Shown here piece after piece: positions 24,355 through 32,103 of a stretch of 47,560 bases of DNA. Position numbers and translations under genes: made by a program. Within the stretch, counting starts at the first letter, position 1. Each line of letters starts with the position of its first letter. The notes below the pieces were generated by a model. It was given only the letters and a program-made list of their open reading frames with translations, did no database searches and was not told the origin of the DNA. Where the stretch lies: assembly GCA_050944685.1 (NCBI GenBank), contig JBMNRP010000021.1:1-47560 (forward strand), written 5' to 3'. The stretch comes from CADBRN01 sp050944685 (lineage in GTDB: Bacteria > Bacillota > Clostridia > Lachnospirales > Lachnospiraceae).

Positions 24355-24440
24355 TGCCGCAGGCCGGGATCGAACCGGCACGGGTATCACTACCCACGGG
24401 ATTTTAAGTCCCGGGCGTCTGCCAATTCCGCCACTGCGGC
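24355..24440 (-). tRNA. tRNA-Leu, anticodon UAA
   Basis: An 86-nt class II tRNA. The acceptor stem GCCGCAG/CTGCGGC plus discriminator A, D-loop TGGCGGAATTGGCAGACGC, anticodon loop CTTAAAA, long variable arm GTGGGTAGTGATACCC and T-arm GGTTCGATCC are all present. The 3' CCA is not encoded and must be added by the CCA enzyme, whose gene is about 10 kb away in this window. Confidence 0.96.
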
Positions 24441-24443
24441 ATG

Positions 24444-24525
24444 TGGGCGATGGTGGATTCGAACCACCGAAGGCATCGCCAGCAGATTTACAGTCTGTCC
24501 CCTTTGGCCACTCGGGAAATCGCCC
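24444..24525 (-). tRNA. tRNA-Tyr, anticodon GUA
   Basis: An 82-nt class II tRNA with acceptor stem GGGCGAT/ATCGCCC, discriminator A, anticodon loop CTGTAAA, a long variable arm and T-arm GGTTCGAATCC. No CCA is encoded. Only three bases separate it from tRNA-Leu, so both come from one precursor. Confidence 0.96.
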
Positions 24526-24538
24526 GTACACGCACTTT

Positions 24539-24567
24539 AGTTTATCCTATTTGCAGACCGTCCGCAA
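24539..24567 (-). promoter_or_regulatory. Putative promoter of the tRNA pair
   Basis: TTGCGG, 17 bases, TAAACT, with the start about seven bases before tRNA-Tyr. The -35 lies in one arm of the inverted repeat at 24551-24628. Confidence 0.45.
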
Positions 24568-24628
24568 GCAGTTTCTCAGGTGCCGTCTGCAGCTCGGCCA
24601 TCCGTGTATTATTTGCGGATTGTCTGCA
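24551..24628. repeat. Inverted repeat of imperfect palindromes between the GH13 gene and the tRNAs
   Basis: TTGCAGACCGTCCGCAA and TTGCGGATTGTCTGCA are each near-palindromic and can pair with each other (13 of 15 positions). A third partial copy, GCCGTCTGCAG, lies between them. The far arm overlaps the GH13 stop codon. It could be a terminator-like fold for GH13 or a protein-binding site before the tRNA promoter. Confidence 0.55.
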
Positions 24629-26825
24629 CATTCTTCCGCGTTGATCTCTGCCTCATCCAGCGGTTTTCCGCCCCGGCCGGACTGCGGCTGATCGTGTTGT
24701 GAAGCTCGCGTCCGGCGCCCGATGACCGTTCCTGCCGTTCCGAATGATACAGGACAACCGCGCTCTTCGGCTCCAGATCAAGAGTCAGCACACCGTACTC
24801 CGCAAAATATTCCTTTTCACTCGTCGTGAAATCATTTTCGCCCGACCAGAAGATCCGCTTCACCGATACGAAGCTTTTCTTCCGCGACAGTCCCGCGATC
24901 CACAGCGGGATCTGCAGACGCACCATCTCGGTCCGGTTATTCAGGGCGACAGCGATCCGCTCGATGGAATTGAACCGTGCGAAAGAGAGAACGTCTTTTT
25001 CGTGTGAGAGAATCTTCACGCTTCCGGTCCGCAGTACCCGGTAGGACTTGTGCAGTGAGATCGCTGCCTTGTAAAAGCGCAGCATCTGGCTGTCCTCATT
25101 GCCCCAGGGATAGGGACGGCGGTTATCCGGGTCCGTAAATCCGCACACACCCGCCTCGTCGGCGTAGTAGACGGTCGGCGCACCCGGCCAGGTCATCTGA
25201 AAGACAACCGCCTCCCGCATGACGGCACGGTCGACGCCTCGCTCAGACGCCTCGCGTCCGCTGTTCTCGATCCGGCCGACGTAATGATTCGTCCGGGTCA
25301 GAAAACGGGAGTGGTCATGATTGTCCAGCTCGTTCATGGCCGTCTGGAGAGAAGGCATGTGAAACTGCGTCATCCCGTAGCGCATCGAATTGCAGAATGA
25401 CTCGTCATTGCCCAGCAGATCTTCCCGGAAGGAATCACTGTGTTTTTCCATGCCGGTCAAAAACCAGGAGATCGGCTCCATGAAGGCATCGTAGTTCATG
25501 ACCGTGTCCCACTCGTCTCCCTGAAGCCACTCGGACGCGTCCCCGTAATGCTCGGCGACAATGAGCGCGTTGGGGTTCGCTTCCTTCACGGCCCTCCGGA
25601 ACCCTTTCCAGAACTCATGGTTGTATTCCTTGGAATGGCCGAGATCAGCGGCAACGTCGAGTCTCCACCCGTCGACGTTATACGGCGGGGAGACCCACTT
25701 CTGCCCGATTCGGTAGATTTCATCCTTCAGTTTTTCCGAGGCTTCGTAATTCAGCTTCGGCAGCGTCTTGTGACCCCACCATCCGTCGTAATTGTCATTG
25801 TAGGGCCAGTTCTCATCAAAGAATTTGAAATAGTCGTGATAGGGGCTGTTCCGGTCAATAAAGGCGCCCTTTTCATAACTGTCCTCGCTGCACTCGTAAA
25901 TGCGCTCGTGATCCATCCACTTGTTGAAGGATCCGCAGTGATTGAAGACGCCGTCGAGAATGACCTTGATCTTGCGGCGGTGCGCCTGACGGACGAGCTC
26001 AATGAACAGTTCATTGCTCGCCTTCAGATTGACCCGGTTGGTCACGCGGCTGATGTAGCGCTTCGCGTGGGTATTGTCCTGATCTCCGTCCGCCAGAAGA
26101 TTTCCCTCGTCGTAAAGGAGTTTCCCGAAATGCGGATCAATGTAATCGTAGTCCTGCGTGTCGTACTTGTGGTTGGAGGGCGACACAAACAGCGGGTTGA
26201 AATAGATACACTCCACGCCGAGATCCGCGAGATAATCGAGCTTGTCGATCACGCCCTGCAGATCGCCGCCGTAAAAATTGCGGACGTCCATGCCCTCGAT
26301 CGGTTTGTTCCAGTCCTCGATCCGCTGAACATGCTGCCGGATATAGCTGTACTCATCCGTCAGGACATCATTGGACGGATCCCCGTTTCGGAAGCGGTCC
26401 GTGTAAATCTGGTAAAGAACGGCGCCTCTCGCCCACTCCGGTGTGTGGAAGCCGGGGGCGACGCTGAACGCATAGATCGGTTCCGGATCCCGGCAAACCC
26501 CGAGACGGTTATAGTAGCAGACCAGTCCGCCCGAGTGAATCTCAAATATGTACCGGAACGGATGATCCGGTACCGTTATCTCCGCGGAGTAGAAATCAAA
26601 GTCATTTCGCGTAGAAGAGACTTCCATCTGAATGCGGTCGCTGTCAAACACCAGGTAAACCAGATCTACGTTATCCTTCGCGGTCCGGAAGCGGATCCTC
26701 ACCTTCTCGCCCGGATCCGGATCATACGGGCTCAGAAACATTTCCGTCTCATCGCTGTAAAGCGCGTCCTTGTTTAACAGCGGACGCATCATAAGTATAT
26801 ATTCCTGATTTTTCAGAACATCCAT
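24609..26825 (-). CDS. Glycoside hydrolase family 13 alpha-glucanase (neopullulanase/cyclomaltodextrinase-like)
   Basis: 738 residues, no signal peptide, so a cytoplasmic enzyme acting on imported maltodextrins. An N-terminal CBM34-like domain (about 20-125) precedes the barrel. Catalytic residues are Asp390 (DGWRLDVA), Glu425 (VAEHYG) and Asp504 (DNHDHSR); DGVFNHCG is conserved region I. The Gly-rich NFYGGDLQGV and TQDYDYIDPHFG blocks fit the neopullulanase/cyclomaltodextrinase group. After the C-terminal beta domain (KSAVVLYHSE) there is an odd basic tail of about 40 residues, rich in Arg and Ser, suggesting loss of an earlier stop. An extended -10 (TGT-TATTAC) near 26860 may drive it. Confidence 0.92.
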   Translation of the reverse strand: MDVLKNQEYILMMRPLLNKDALYSDETEMFLSPYDPDPGEKVRIRFRTAKDNVDLVYLVFDSDRIQMEVSSTRNDFDFYSAEITVPDHPFRYIFEIHSGGLVCYYNRLGVCRDPEPIYAFSVAPGFHTPEWARGAVLYQIYTDRFRNGDPSNDVLTDEYSYIRQHVQRIEDWNKPIEGMDVRNFYGGDLQGVIDKLDYLADLGVECIYFNPLFVSPSNHKYDTQDYDYIDPHFGKLLYDEGNLLADGDQDNTHAKRYISRVTNRVNLKASNELFIELVRQAHRRKIKVILDGVFNHCGSFNKWMDHERIYECSEDSYEKGAFIDRNSPYHDYFKFFDENWPYNDNYDGWWGHKTLPKLNYEASEKLKDEIYRIGQKWVSPPYNVDGWRLDVAADLGHSKEYNHEFWKGFRRAVKEANPNALIVAEHYGDASEWLQGDEWDTVMNYDAFMEPISWFLTGMEKHSDSFREDLLGNDESFCNSMRYGMTQFHMPSLQTAMNELDNHDHSRFLTRTNHYVGRIENSGREASERGVDRAVMREAVVFQMTWPGAPTVYYADEAGVCGFTDPDNRRPYPWGNEDSQMLRFYKAAISLHKSYRVLRTGSVKILSHEKDVLSFARFNSIERIAVALNNRTEMVRLQIPLWIAGLSRKKSFVSVKRIFWSGENDFTTSEKEYFAEYGVLTLDLEPKSAVVLYHSERQERSSGAGRELHNTISRSPAGAENRWMRQRSTRKNVQTIRK

Positions 26826-26884
26826 TTCGATCCCTCTGTCAAATCTCCTGCCCGGTAATAACAGGATGTCTTCGGGCGAAAATA

Positions 26885-26912
26885 AAAAAGACGACCGCGA
26901 GGCCGTCTTTTT
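26885..26912 (-). terminator. Bidirectional-looking terminator after ftsH
   Basis: A stem AAAAAGACG...CGTCTTTTT extended by CC/GG with a four-base loop, and a T-run on the minus strand. It ends the ftsH transcript 118 bases after the stop codon. Between lies an AT-rich 3' region containing TACGAT-TCTT-ATCGTA (26969-26984), a six-base inverted repeat of unknown use. Confidence 0.85.
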
Positions 26913-27030
26913 CAGAGAAGGTATTTCTTCTTATGGGGTGTAGCAAAAACTATAATATTGGGGGTTTTTACGATTCTTATCGTACCATGCTTTTTCAAAA
27001 AAGGCTGCACAACATTCACAAATTTATTCA

Positions 27031-28890
27031 CTATTTTTTGTTGCTTTTGCCCGATTCCCCTTTTCCTGTTTTTGCTTCCTCCTCAAAAATCGCCTCAAAT
27101 TCCTGCCGATTCAGTTTTTCTTTCACCATCAGCTGACTGGCACACTCATCCAGCACATACCGGTGAGATTCGATCAGTTTTCTGGCACGCTTGTGGCAGC
27201 TCTCGATAATGGAGCGCACCTCATCGTCGATTTCCGCTGCAATCCGCTCGCTGTAGGTTTTCATCTGTCCCCAGTCGCGGCCTATGAAGACTTCTTCGGA
27301 ATCGTTTCCGTAGTTGACCAGACCGAGCTTTGAAGACATACCGTACTGCGTCACCATGGAACGGGCCATCTGCGTCGCCTGCCTGATATCCTGCGACGCT
27401 CCGGTCGTGATATCGTCGAACACCATCTCCTCGGCGACTCGTCCGCCCAGGGCGACCGTGATATTCTCCAGTATTTTCTCGCGCGAGTTGAAAATTTCGT
27501 CCGTCTCCGGCTGTGGCATCGTATAGCCCGCAGCCCCGGGACCGGTCGGAATAATCGAAATCGTATAGACCGGATCCATCTCCGGCAGCACGTGAAACAA
27601 GATCGCATGGCCGGTCTCATGGTAGGCCGTGATCCGCTTTTCCTTCTGGGAGATTACTTTGCTCTTTTTCTCAGCTCCGATTCCCACCTTGACGAAAGCG
27701 CCCTTGATATCGTTCTGCGTCAGGAAATACCGGTCGTCCTTCGCTGCCGAGATCGCCGCCTCATTCAGAAGATTCTCAAGATCCGCGCCGGTAAAGCCGG
27801 CTGTCGTCTGCGCGATGGCCTTCAGATCCACATCGTCTCCGAGCGGCTTGCCCTTCGCATGGACCTGCAGGATCTCCTCCCTGCCCTTTACATCGGGCCT
27901 CCCGACCGCTACTCTCCGGTCAAAACGGCCGGGACGCAGGATTGCGGGATCCAGGATGTCCACCCGGTTCGTCGCCGCCATCACGATGATATTTTCATTG
28001 ACCCCGAATCCGTCCATCTCGACAAGCAGCTGATTCAGTGTCTGCTCTCGCTCATCGTGTCCGCCCCCCATGCCGGTTCCCCGCCGTCTGGCCACGGCAT
28101 CAATCTCATCAATGAAGACGATGCAGGGGGAATTTTTCTTTGCCTCGTCAAAAAGATCTCTCACACGGGAGGCACCGACTCCGACGAACATCTCAACAAA
28201 GTCCGAACCCGAAATCGAGAAAAACGGTACGCCCGCTTCGCCGGCGACCGCCTTGGCAAGCAGCGTCTTTCCGGTTCCGGGAGGTCCCACCAGAATGACT
28301 CCCTTCGGAATTCTGGCACCGACTCTCGTATATTTCTGAGGTTCCTTCAGAAACTCAACGATCTCGCGAAGTTCCTCTTTTTCCTCCTCCAGTCCGGCAA
28401 CGTCGGAAAACCGGATTTTCTTATCATTGTCCGTGGACATGTGGGCCCGGCTCTTTCCGAATTCCATCATTTTCGCGTTTGCGCTGTTCGTTCCCGCCAC
28501 CTGTCTGCCAAGCAGCATGTAGACGACTACCAGCGCAGCGATGCACAGAATCATCGGAAGGACGACGGATTCAAACACTCCGTTCCTCGAGACATTCCGC
28601 ATCGTCACGTCCACGCCGTATTTCTCCAGCTGATCCTCGGCCTCTTTCACGTCGCTCACGTAAATCCGCCCGGTCGTTCCGTCCTTCAGAGTGAAGATCA
28701 CGGTTCCCGTCGGAACCTGGGCATTCTGGCTGATCACAGCACTTGAGATCTTTTCTTCTTTGAGCAGCTGTTCATACTGGTTATTGGAAACTACATCCCT
28801 CCGCGTCACCATGCTGGGAACCAGAAGCAGAATTACCAGCAGCACCGTGACGACCAGCATGTAGATGTTCCAGCTTCTTTTTCTAGTCAC
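27031..28890 (-). CDS. ftsH: ATP-dependent zinc metalloprotease FtsH
   Basis: A 619-residue membrane AAA+ protease for quality control of membrane and regulatory proteins. Two membrane spans (about 9-27 and 108-127) flank an extracytoplasmic domain. The AAA module has Walker A GPPGTGKT near 203-210, Walker B IVFIDEID, the pore motif FVEMFVGVGASRVRDLF and the second region of homology ATNRVDILDPAILRPGRFDR. The zinc site is HETGH near residue 430. The start is GTG behind GAGGGAGA. It follows hpt by 17 bases, the standard Firmicutes order. The Lys/Gly-rich tail is ordinary. Confidence 0.97.
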   Translation of the reverse strand: MTRKRSWNIYMLVVTVLLVILLLVPSMVTRRDVVSNNQYEQLLKEEKISSAVISQNAQVPTGTVIFTLKDGTTGRIYVSDVKEAEDQLEKYGVDVTMRNVSRNGVFESVVLPMILCIAALVVVYMLLGRQVAGTNSANAKMMEFGKSRAHMSTDNDKKIRFSDVAGLEEEKEELREIVEFLKEPQKYTRVGARIPKGVILVGPPGTGKTLLAKAVAGEAGVPFFSISGSDFVEMFVGVGASRVRDLFDEAKKNSPCIVFIDEIDAVARRRGTGMGGGHDEREQTLNQLLVEMDGFGVNENIIVMAATNRVDILDPAILRPGRFDRRVAVGRPDVKGREEILQVHAKGKPLGDDVDLKAIAQTTAGFTGADLENLLNEAAISAAKDDRYFLTQNDIKGAFVKVGIGAEKKSKVISQKEKRITAYHETGHAILFHVLPEMDPVYTISIIPTGPGAAGYTMPQPETDEIFNSREKILENITVALGGRVAEEMVFDDITTGASQDIRQATQMARSMVTQYGMSSKLGLVNYGNDSEEVFIGRDWGQMKTYSERIAAEIDDEVRSIIESCHKRARKLIESHRYVLDECASQLMVKEKLNRQEFEAIFEEEAKTGKGESGKSNKK

Positions 28891-28907
28891 AGTATTATAC
28901 TCTCCCT

Positions 28908-29441
28908 CTATTCGTCGAACTTCACCGCACCGATATACGGCAGATTGCGGTACGACTGGTCATAGTCCAGTCCGCAGCCGACTACGAAAACATCGGGCAC
29001 CTGAAAGCCCGTATAATTTACCCTCACATCCGGAACCACGCGTCGGTCCGGTTTGTCCAGAAGCGTGCAGAGCGCCAGACTTGCGGGCCTGCGCGAGCGC
29101 AGATTCTTCAGCAGATAGCTGAGCGTGCGTCCGGAATCAATGATATCTTCCACGACGAGAACGTCTTTTCCTTCCAGCGGCTGATCCAGATCCTTGACGA
29201 TTTTTACGACTCCGCTGGACTTCGTTCCGCTCCCGTAACTCGAAGTAGACATAAAATCCATCGTCACCGGAACCGTGATCTCTCTTGCGAGATCACACAT
29301 GAAGAAAACGCCTCCCTTCAGAACGCAGACCAGGTGCACCGACTTCCCGGCGTAATCCTGACTGATCTGTTTCCCCAGTTCAGCAATTTTGTTTCTGACG
29401 GTTTTTTCGTCAATCAGCACCTCGACATGATGTTTTTCCAT
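28908..29441 (-). CDS. hpt: Hypoxanthine phosphoribosyltransferase
   Basis: A 177-residue purine salvage enzyme converting hypoxanthine or guanine with PRPP to IMP or GMP. The PRPP loop VLVVEDIIDSGRTL, the flexible loop SSYGSGTKSSG and the C-terminal VGCGLDYDQSYRNLPYIG are all typical. The start MEKHHVE, behind GGAGG, leaves a 23-base gap after tilS. Although tRNA modification and purine salvage differ in function, this tilS-hpt-ftsH order is widely conserved. Confidence 0.97.
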   Translation of the reverse strand: MEKHHVEVLIDEKTVRNKIAELGKQISQDYAGKSVHLVCVLKGGVFFMCDLAREITVPVTMDFMSTSSYGSGTKSSGVVKIVKDLDQPLEGKDVLVVEDIIDSGRTLSYLLKNLRSRRPASLALCTLLDKPDRRVVPDVRVNYTGFQVPDVFVVGCGLDYDQSYRNLPYIGAVKFDE

Positions 29442-29464
29442 CTGCCTGTATCCTCCGTTCCTTT

Positions 29465-31030
29465 TCAATCCAGCGTCACGGTGAGCCGGATGATCCGGCT
29501 CGTCTCCTGCGTGATTTTCACGTCTTCGCCGATTCTTCCGCCGACCGCCCAGAGAACTCTCTGGCCGGAAACAAAAAGAATCAGATCATCCCTCTGTTCC
29601 GCCGGAATCTTCTCGTTAATCAGGTAATCCTTTAGTTTCTGATGCTGCCCGGCCTCGTTTATGACAATAAAATCCCCCGGGCGTCTGCTCCTTACCGTCA
29701 GATTCGGTTCCATTTTATCATAATCGAGAACTTTCGTATACGTTTTTTGCACGATGAAAGCAGGCTTCCTCCCCATTTCCGCACTTCCCGGGAGATCCGG
29801 TTCCTCCTGACAATAAACCGGTGTCCCCTTTTTCCGGGAGAAATCTTCCGAACGCAAGTCCGAAAAGCTTTTCCGGATTTTCCGGATCTCCTCCGGGGAG
29901 GTCAGAATTTCCGCCGAGATTGTCGCGCCGAAGAGATGCCATCTCCCGCTCCCGGTGATAAGAAGTTCCCGCGGGCTCTCATTTTTTTCATTTTCATGCG
30001 GGGCAATTTTTGCATTTTTTTCCAGGACGACGGCCCCGTACTTTCTTGCGGCGGTAATCCCGTACGGAAGGCAGACACGCTTCCCTGCGCCTTTTTCCAA
30101 AAGCGAAAGCGTCTCATCCAGATGAATCTTTCCGATGTCTTTTTTTCTCCCTGCCAGCTCTTCAAGGCAGCTCATCAGAATATACCGGCGGATGATCAGA
30201 GGCTCATGCCGGATCTCTTCGCGGATCCCGACCGATTTCGCCCCATCTTTTTCCTCCGGGTGAAACACATAGGAAGACGCACGCCTTTCTGCCTCCCCGG
30301 CAATAAACTCATCCGCGAGACGCGCGCTCTCGGCACACTCTCCGATGTGCCGGACCGCTCCGCCGTGAATCTCCTCCTCCAGCTCCGGGAGAACGCGATG
30401 GCGAAGGCGGTTTCTCGCGAACTCGTCCGACCGGTTTGAACAGTCCGTCCGCCAGGAAATGCCGCGTCTTGTCAGTTCCGATGTGATTTCCTCTTTGGAG
30501 AGAAACAGCAGAGGCCGGATGATCTTTCCGCTCACCGGCCGGATACCCGCCATTCCGGAAAGGGCCGATCCCCTGGCCATGTGGTAGAGCACCGTCTCCG
30601 CCTGATCGTCCGCGTGATGCGCGAGGGCAATTCTCGTCGCCCCGTGACGAAGGAGACAGTCGCGGAAGGCTTCCTGTCTTGCCGCGCGGCCGGCCTCCTC
30701 CAGGCCGGTCTTCTGCTCCGCAGCCAGCGCCCTCACATCCGGGGAATAGACCGCGAGCGGAATTCCGCGCTCCTCGCAGAAACGCCGCACAAACGCCTCG
30801 TCTTTGTCGCTCTCTCTGCCGCGCAGATTGTGATTCACGTGGCAGGCGGACACGCGAAACCTCTCTTTCCCCACAGCATTCTCCGCTTCCGTTCCGATCT
30901 CCCAGAGCATCTGCAGAAGAAAAACCGAATCCGCCCCGCCGGAGCACCCGACACAGATCACATCCCCCGGCGCGGCCATCGCATACCGTTTCATATATTC
31001 CTGAATTCGTTCCTTCAGTGCAACGCCCAT
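29465..31030 (-). CDS. tilS: tRNA(Ile)-lysidine synthetase
   Basis: 521 residues. It modifies the CAU anticodon of one tRNA-Ile with lysine, so that AUA is read as Ile. The N-terminal PP-loop ATPase has CSGGADS near residue 29, HVNHNLRG, EEAGRAARQEAF and HHADDQAET. The C-terminal substrate-binding domain includes RSRRPGD and KLKDYLINEKIP. The gene is essential in most bacteria. No spoIIE lies before it, unlike in many spore formers; only a 75-base gap with a hairpin separates it from divIC. Confidence 0.96.
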   Translation of the reverse strand: MGVALKERIQEYMKRYAMAAPGDVICVGCSGGADSVFLLQMLWEIGTEAENAVGKERFRVSACHVNHNLRGRESDKDEAFVRRFCEERGIPLAVYSPDVRALAAEQKTGLEEAGRAARQEAFRDCLLRHGATRIALAHHADDQAETVLYHMARGSALSGMAGIRPVSGKIIRPLLFLSKEEITSELTRRGISWRTDCSNRSDEFARNRLRHRVLPELEEEIHGGAVRHIGECAESARLADEFIAGEAERRASSYVFHPEEKDGAKSVGIREEIRHEPLIIRRYILMSCLEELAGRKKDIGKIHLDETLSLLEKGAGKRVCLPYGITAARKYGAVVLEKNAKIAPHENEKNESPRELLITGSGRWHLFGATISAEILTSPEEIRKIRKSFSDLRSEDFSRKKGTPVYCQEEPDLPGSAEMGRKPAFIVQKTYTKVLDYDKMEPNLTVRSRRPGDFIVINEAGQHQKLKDYLINEKIPAEQRDDLILFVSGQRVLWAVGGRIGEDVKITQETSRIIRLTVTLD

Positions 31031-31070
31031 ACTGCCTCTCCCGCCGGTTTTCGCATTCCGGATGAAACAA

Positions 31071-31099
31071 GGGAGCCGTTGCCTCGCGCAACAGCTCCC
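31071..31099 (-). terminator. Hairpin between divIC and tilS, weak terminator or processing site
   Basis: A 12-position stem (GGGAGC-x-GTTGC arms) with a five-base loop, followed by TTGTTTC on the minus strand. The T-run is poor, so partial termination or RNA processing within the operon is likelier than a full stop. Confidence 0.55.
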
Positions 31100-31105
31100 T
31101 GATAA

Positions 31106-31381
31106 TTACTGGGATTCTTTAAAGATAATCTCGCCATCTTTTATCATGCCAAGCTTATCTTTAGCGACCTGTTCCTTATATTCGTCAGTCTGCATATATT
31201 CCTGCAGCTCTTTTATCTCTTCGGTTCGCTCTTCCTCGTCGCTCGTTTCCGATTTCAAGGCAGAAATCTGCTGATTCCCCTCATCAATCTTCTTGCTGAG
31301 ATTCCTGCTCTGAACGAGCAGAACAACCATCAGAACCAAAACAGCAACGATAACTCCCCGAATCGCGTGTTTGTTCCGCAT
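31106..31381 (-). CDS. divIC: FtsB/DivIC family septum initiation protein
   Basis: A 91-residue single-pass protein: a short basic cytoplasmic start, one membrane span (about 9-24, VIVAVLVLMVVLLVQ), then a coiled coil (about 28-65) and a short tail with DKLGMIKDGEIIF, the usual end of this family. It works in the division complex with FtsL and DivIB. It lies 16 bases after rqcP, where spore formers normally have yabP and yabQ in between. Confidence 0.9.
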   Translation of the reverse strand: MRNKHAIRGVIVAVLVLMVVLLVQSRNLSKKIDEGNQQISALKSETSDEEERTEEIKELQEYMQTDEYKEQVAKDKLGMIKDGEIIFKESQ

Positions 31382-31397
31382 GTCAATTCACTTCATT

Positions 31398-31637
31398 TCA
31401 AATGTACCGGAAAAGACTCTGAGCCTCTTCCTTTTTTACAGTTTCCTTCACATCCAGAACTTCCACCCGAACAGATTTGTTTCCAAAGAGAATTTCCAGA
31501 CGATCCCCGGCTTTCACGGGCGCGGAGGCCCTCGCCGGCTTTCCGTTCAGCAGCACCCTTCCGGCGTCACACGCCTCATTTGCGACCGTCCGCCGTTTGA
31601 TCAGCCTGGTCACTTTCAGGTACTTGTCAAGCCGCAT
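31398..31637 (-). CDS. rqcP: S4-domain RNA-binding protein RqcP (YabO/Hsp15-like)
   Basis: 79 residues, almost entirely an S4 domain: MRLDKYLKVTRLIKRRTVANEACDAGRVLLNGKPA. RqcP helps RqcH add Ala tails to stalled nascent chains on 50S subunits (ribosome quality control). It starts two bases after the HU stop codon, so the two are co-transcribed. Confidence 0.92.
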   Translation of the reverse strand: MRLDKYLKVTRLIKRRTVANEACDAGRVLLNGKPARASAPVKAGDRLEILFGNKSVRVEVLDVKETVKKEEAQSLFRYI

Positions 31638-31639
31638 AA

Positions 31640-31912
31640 TTAATTAACCAGATCCTTCAGAGCCTTTCCGGCTTTAAATCTCGGAGTTTTGGAAGCGGAG
31701 ATCTCAATGGTCTCACCGGTCTGAGGATTTCTTCCCTGACGGGCAGCTCTCTCGGAAACTTCAAATGTTCCGAATCCGACCAGCTGAACCTTTCCGCCTT
31801 TCTTAAGCTCTTCCGAAACGGAATCAATAAACGCTTTTACCGCTGCCTCGGCATCCTTTTTGGAAAGTCCGGCCTTTTCAGCGACAGCCGCAACTAATTC
31901 TGTTTTATTCAT
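31640..31912 (-). CDS. hup: DNA-binding protein HU
   Basis: A 90-residue nucleoid protein with MNKTELVAAVAEKAGLSKKD, the GFGTFEV turn and RQGRNPQTGE, the DNA-bending arm. The ATG behind AGGAGG is chosen over a TTG six bases earlier. It is the first gene of the hup-rqcP-divIC-tilS-hpt-ftsH run and has a strong promoter. Confidence 0.97.
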   Translation of the reverse strand: MNKTELVAAVAEKAGLSKKDAEAAVKAFIDSVSEELKKGGKVQLVGFGTFEVSERAARQGRNPQTGETIEISASKTPRFKAGKALKDLVN

Positions 31913-31950
31913 CTGCAAATTCCTCCTAAAGCTAATTTTAACCTACATTA

Positions 31951-31980
31951 TTTATATACTTCAATGATTATTCTTGTCAA
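31951..31980 (-). promoter_or_regulatory. Strong promoter of hup and the run behind it
   Basis: Perfect TTGACA, 18 bases, TATAAA (or 16 bases, TATATA), with a short AT-rich leader. No regulator site is evident. Confidence 0.8.
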
Positions 31981-32103
31981 GGCAATATTAGCCTTATTCC
32001 ACGCAACAGTCGATATTTTTCACACTTTTCACGCATTTTTCACGTTTCCGGACTCCGTTACCTCCCGCGCGCCTGTCTGTGTGCGCGGCGGACAGCCGGC
32101 AGC

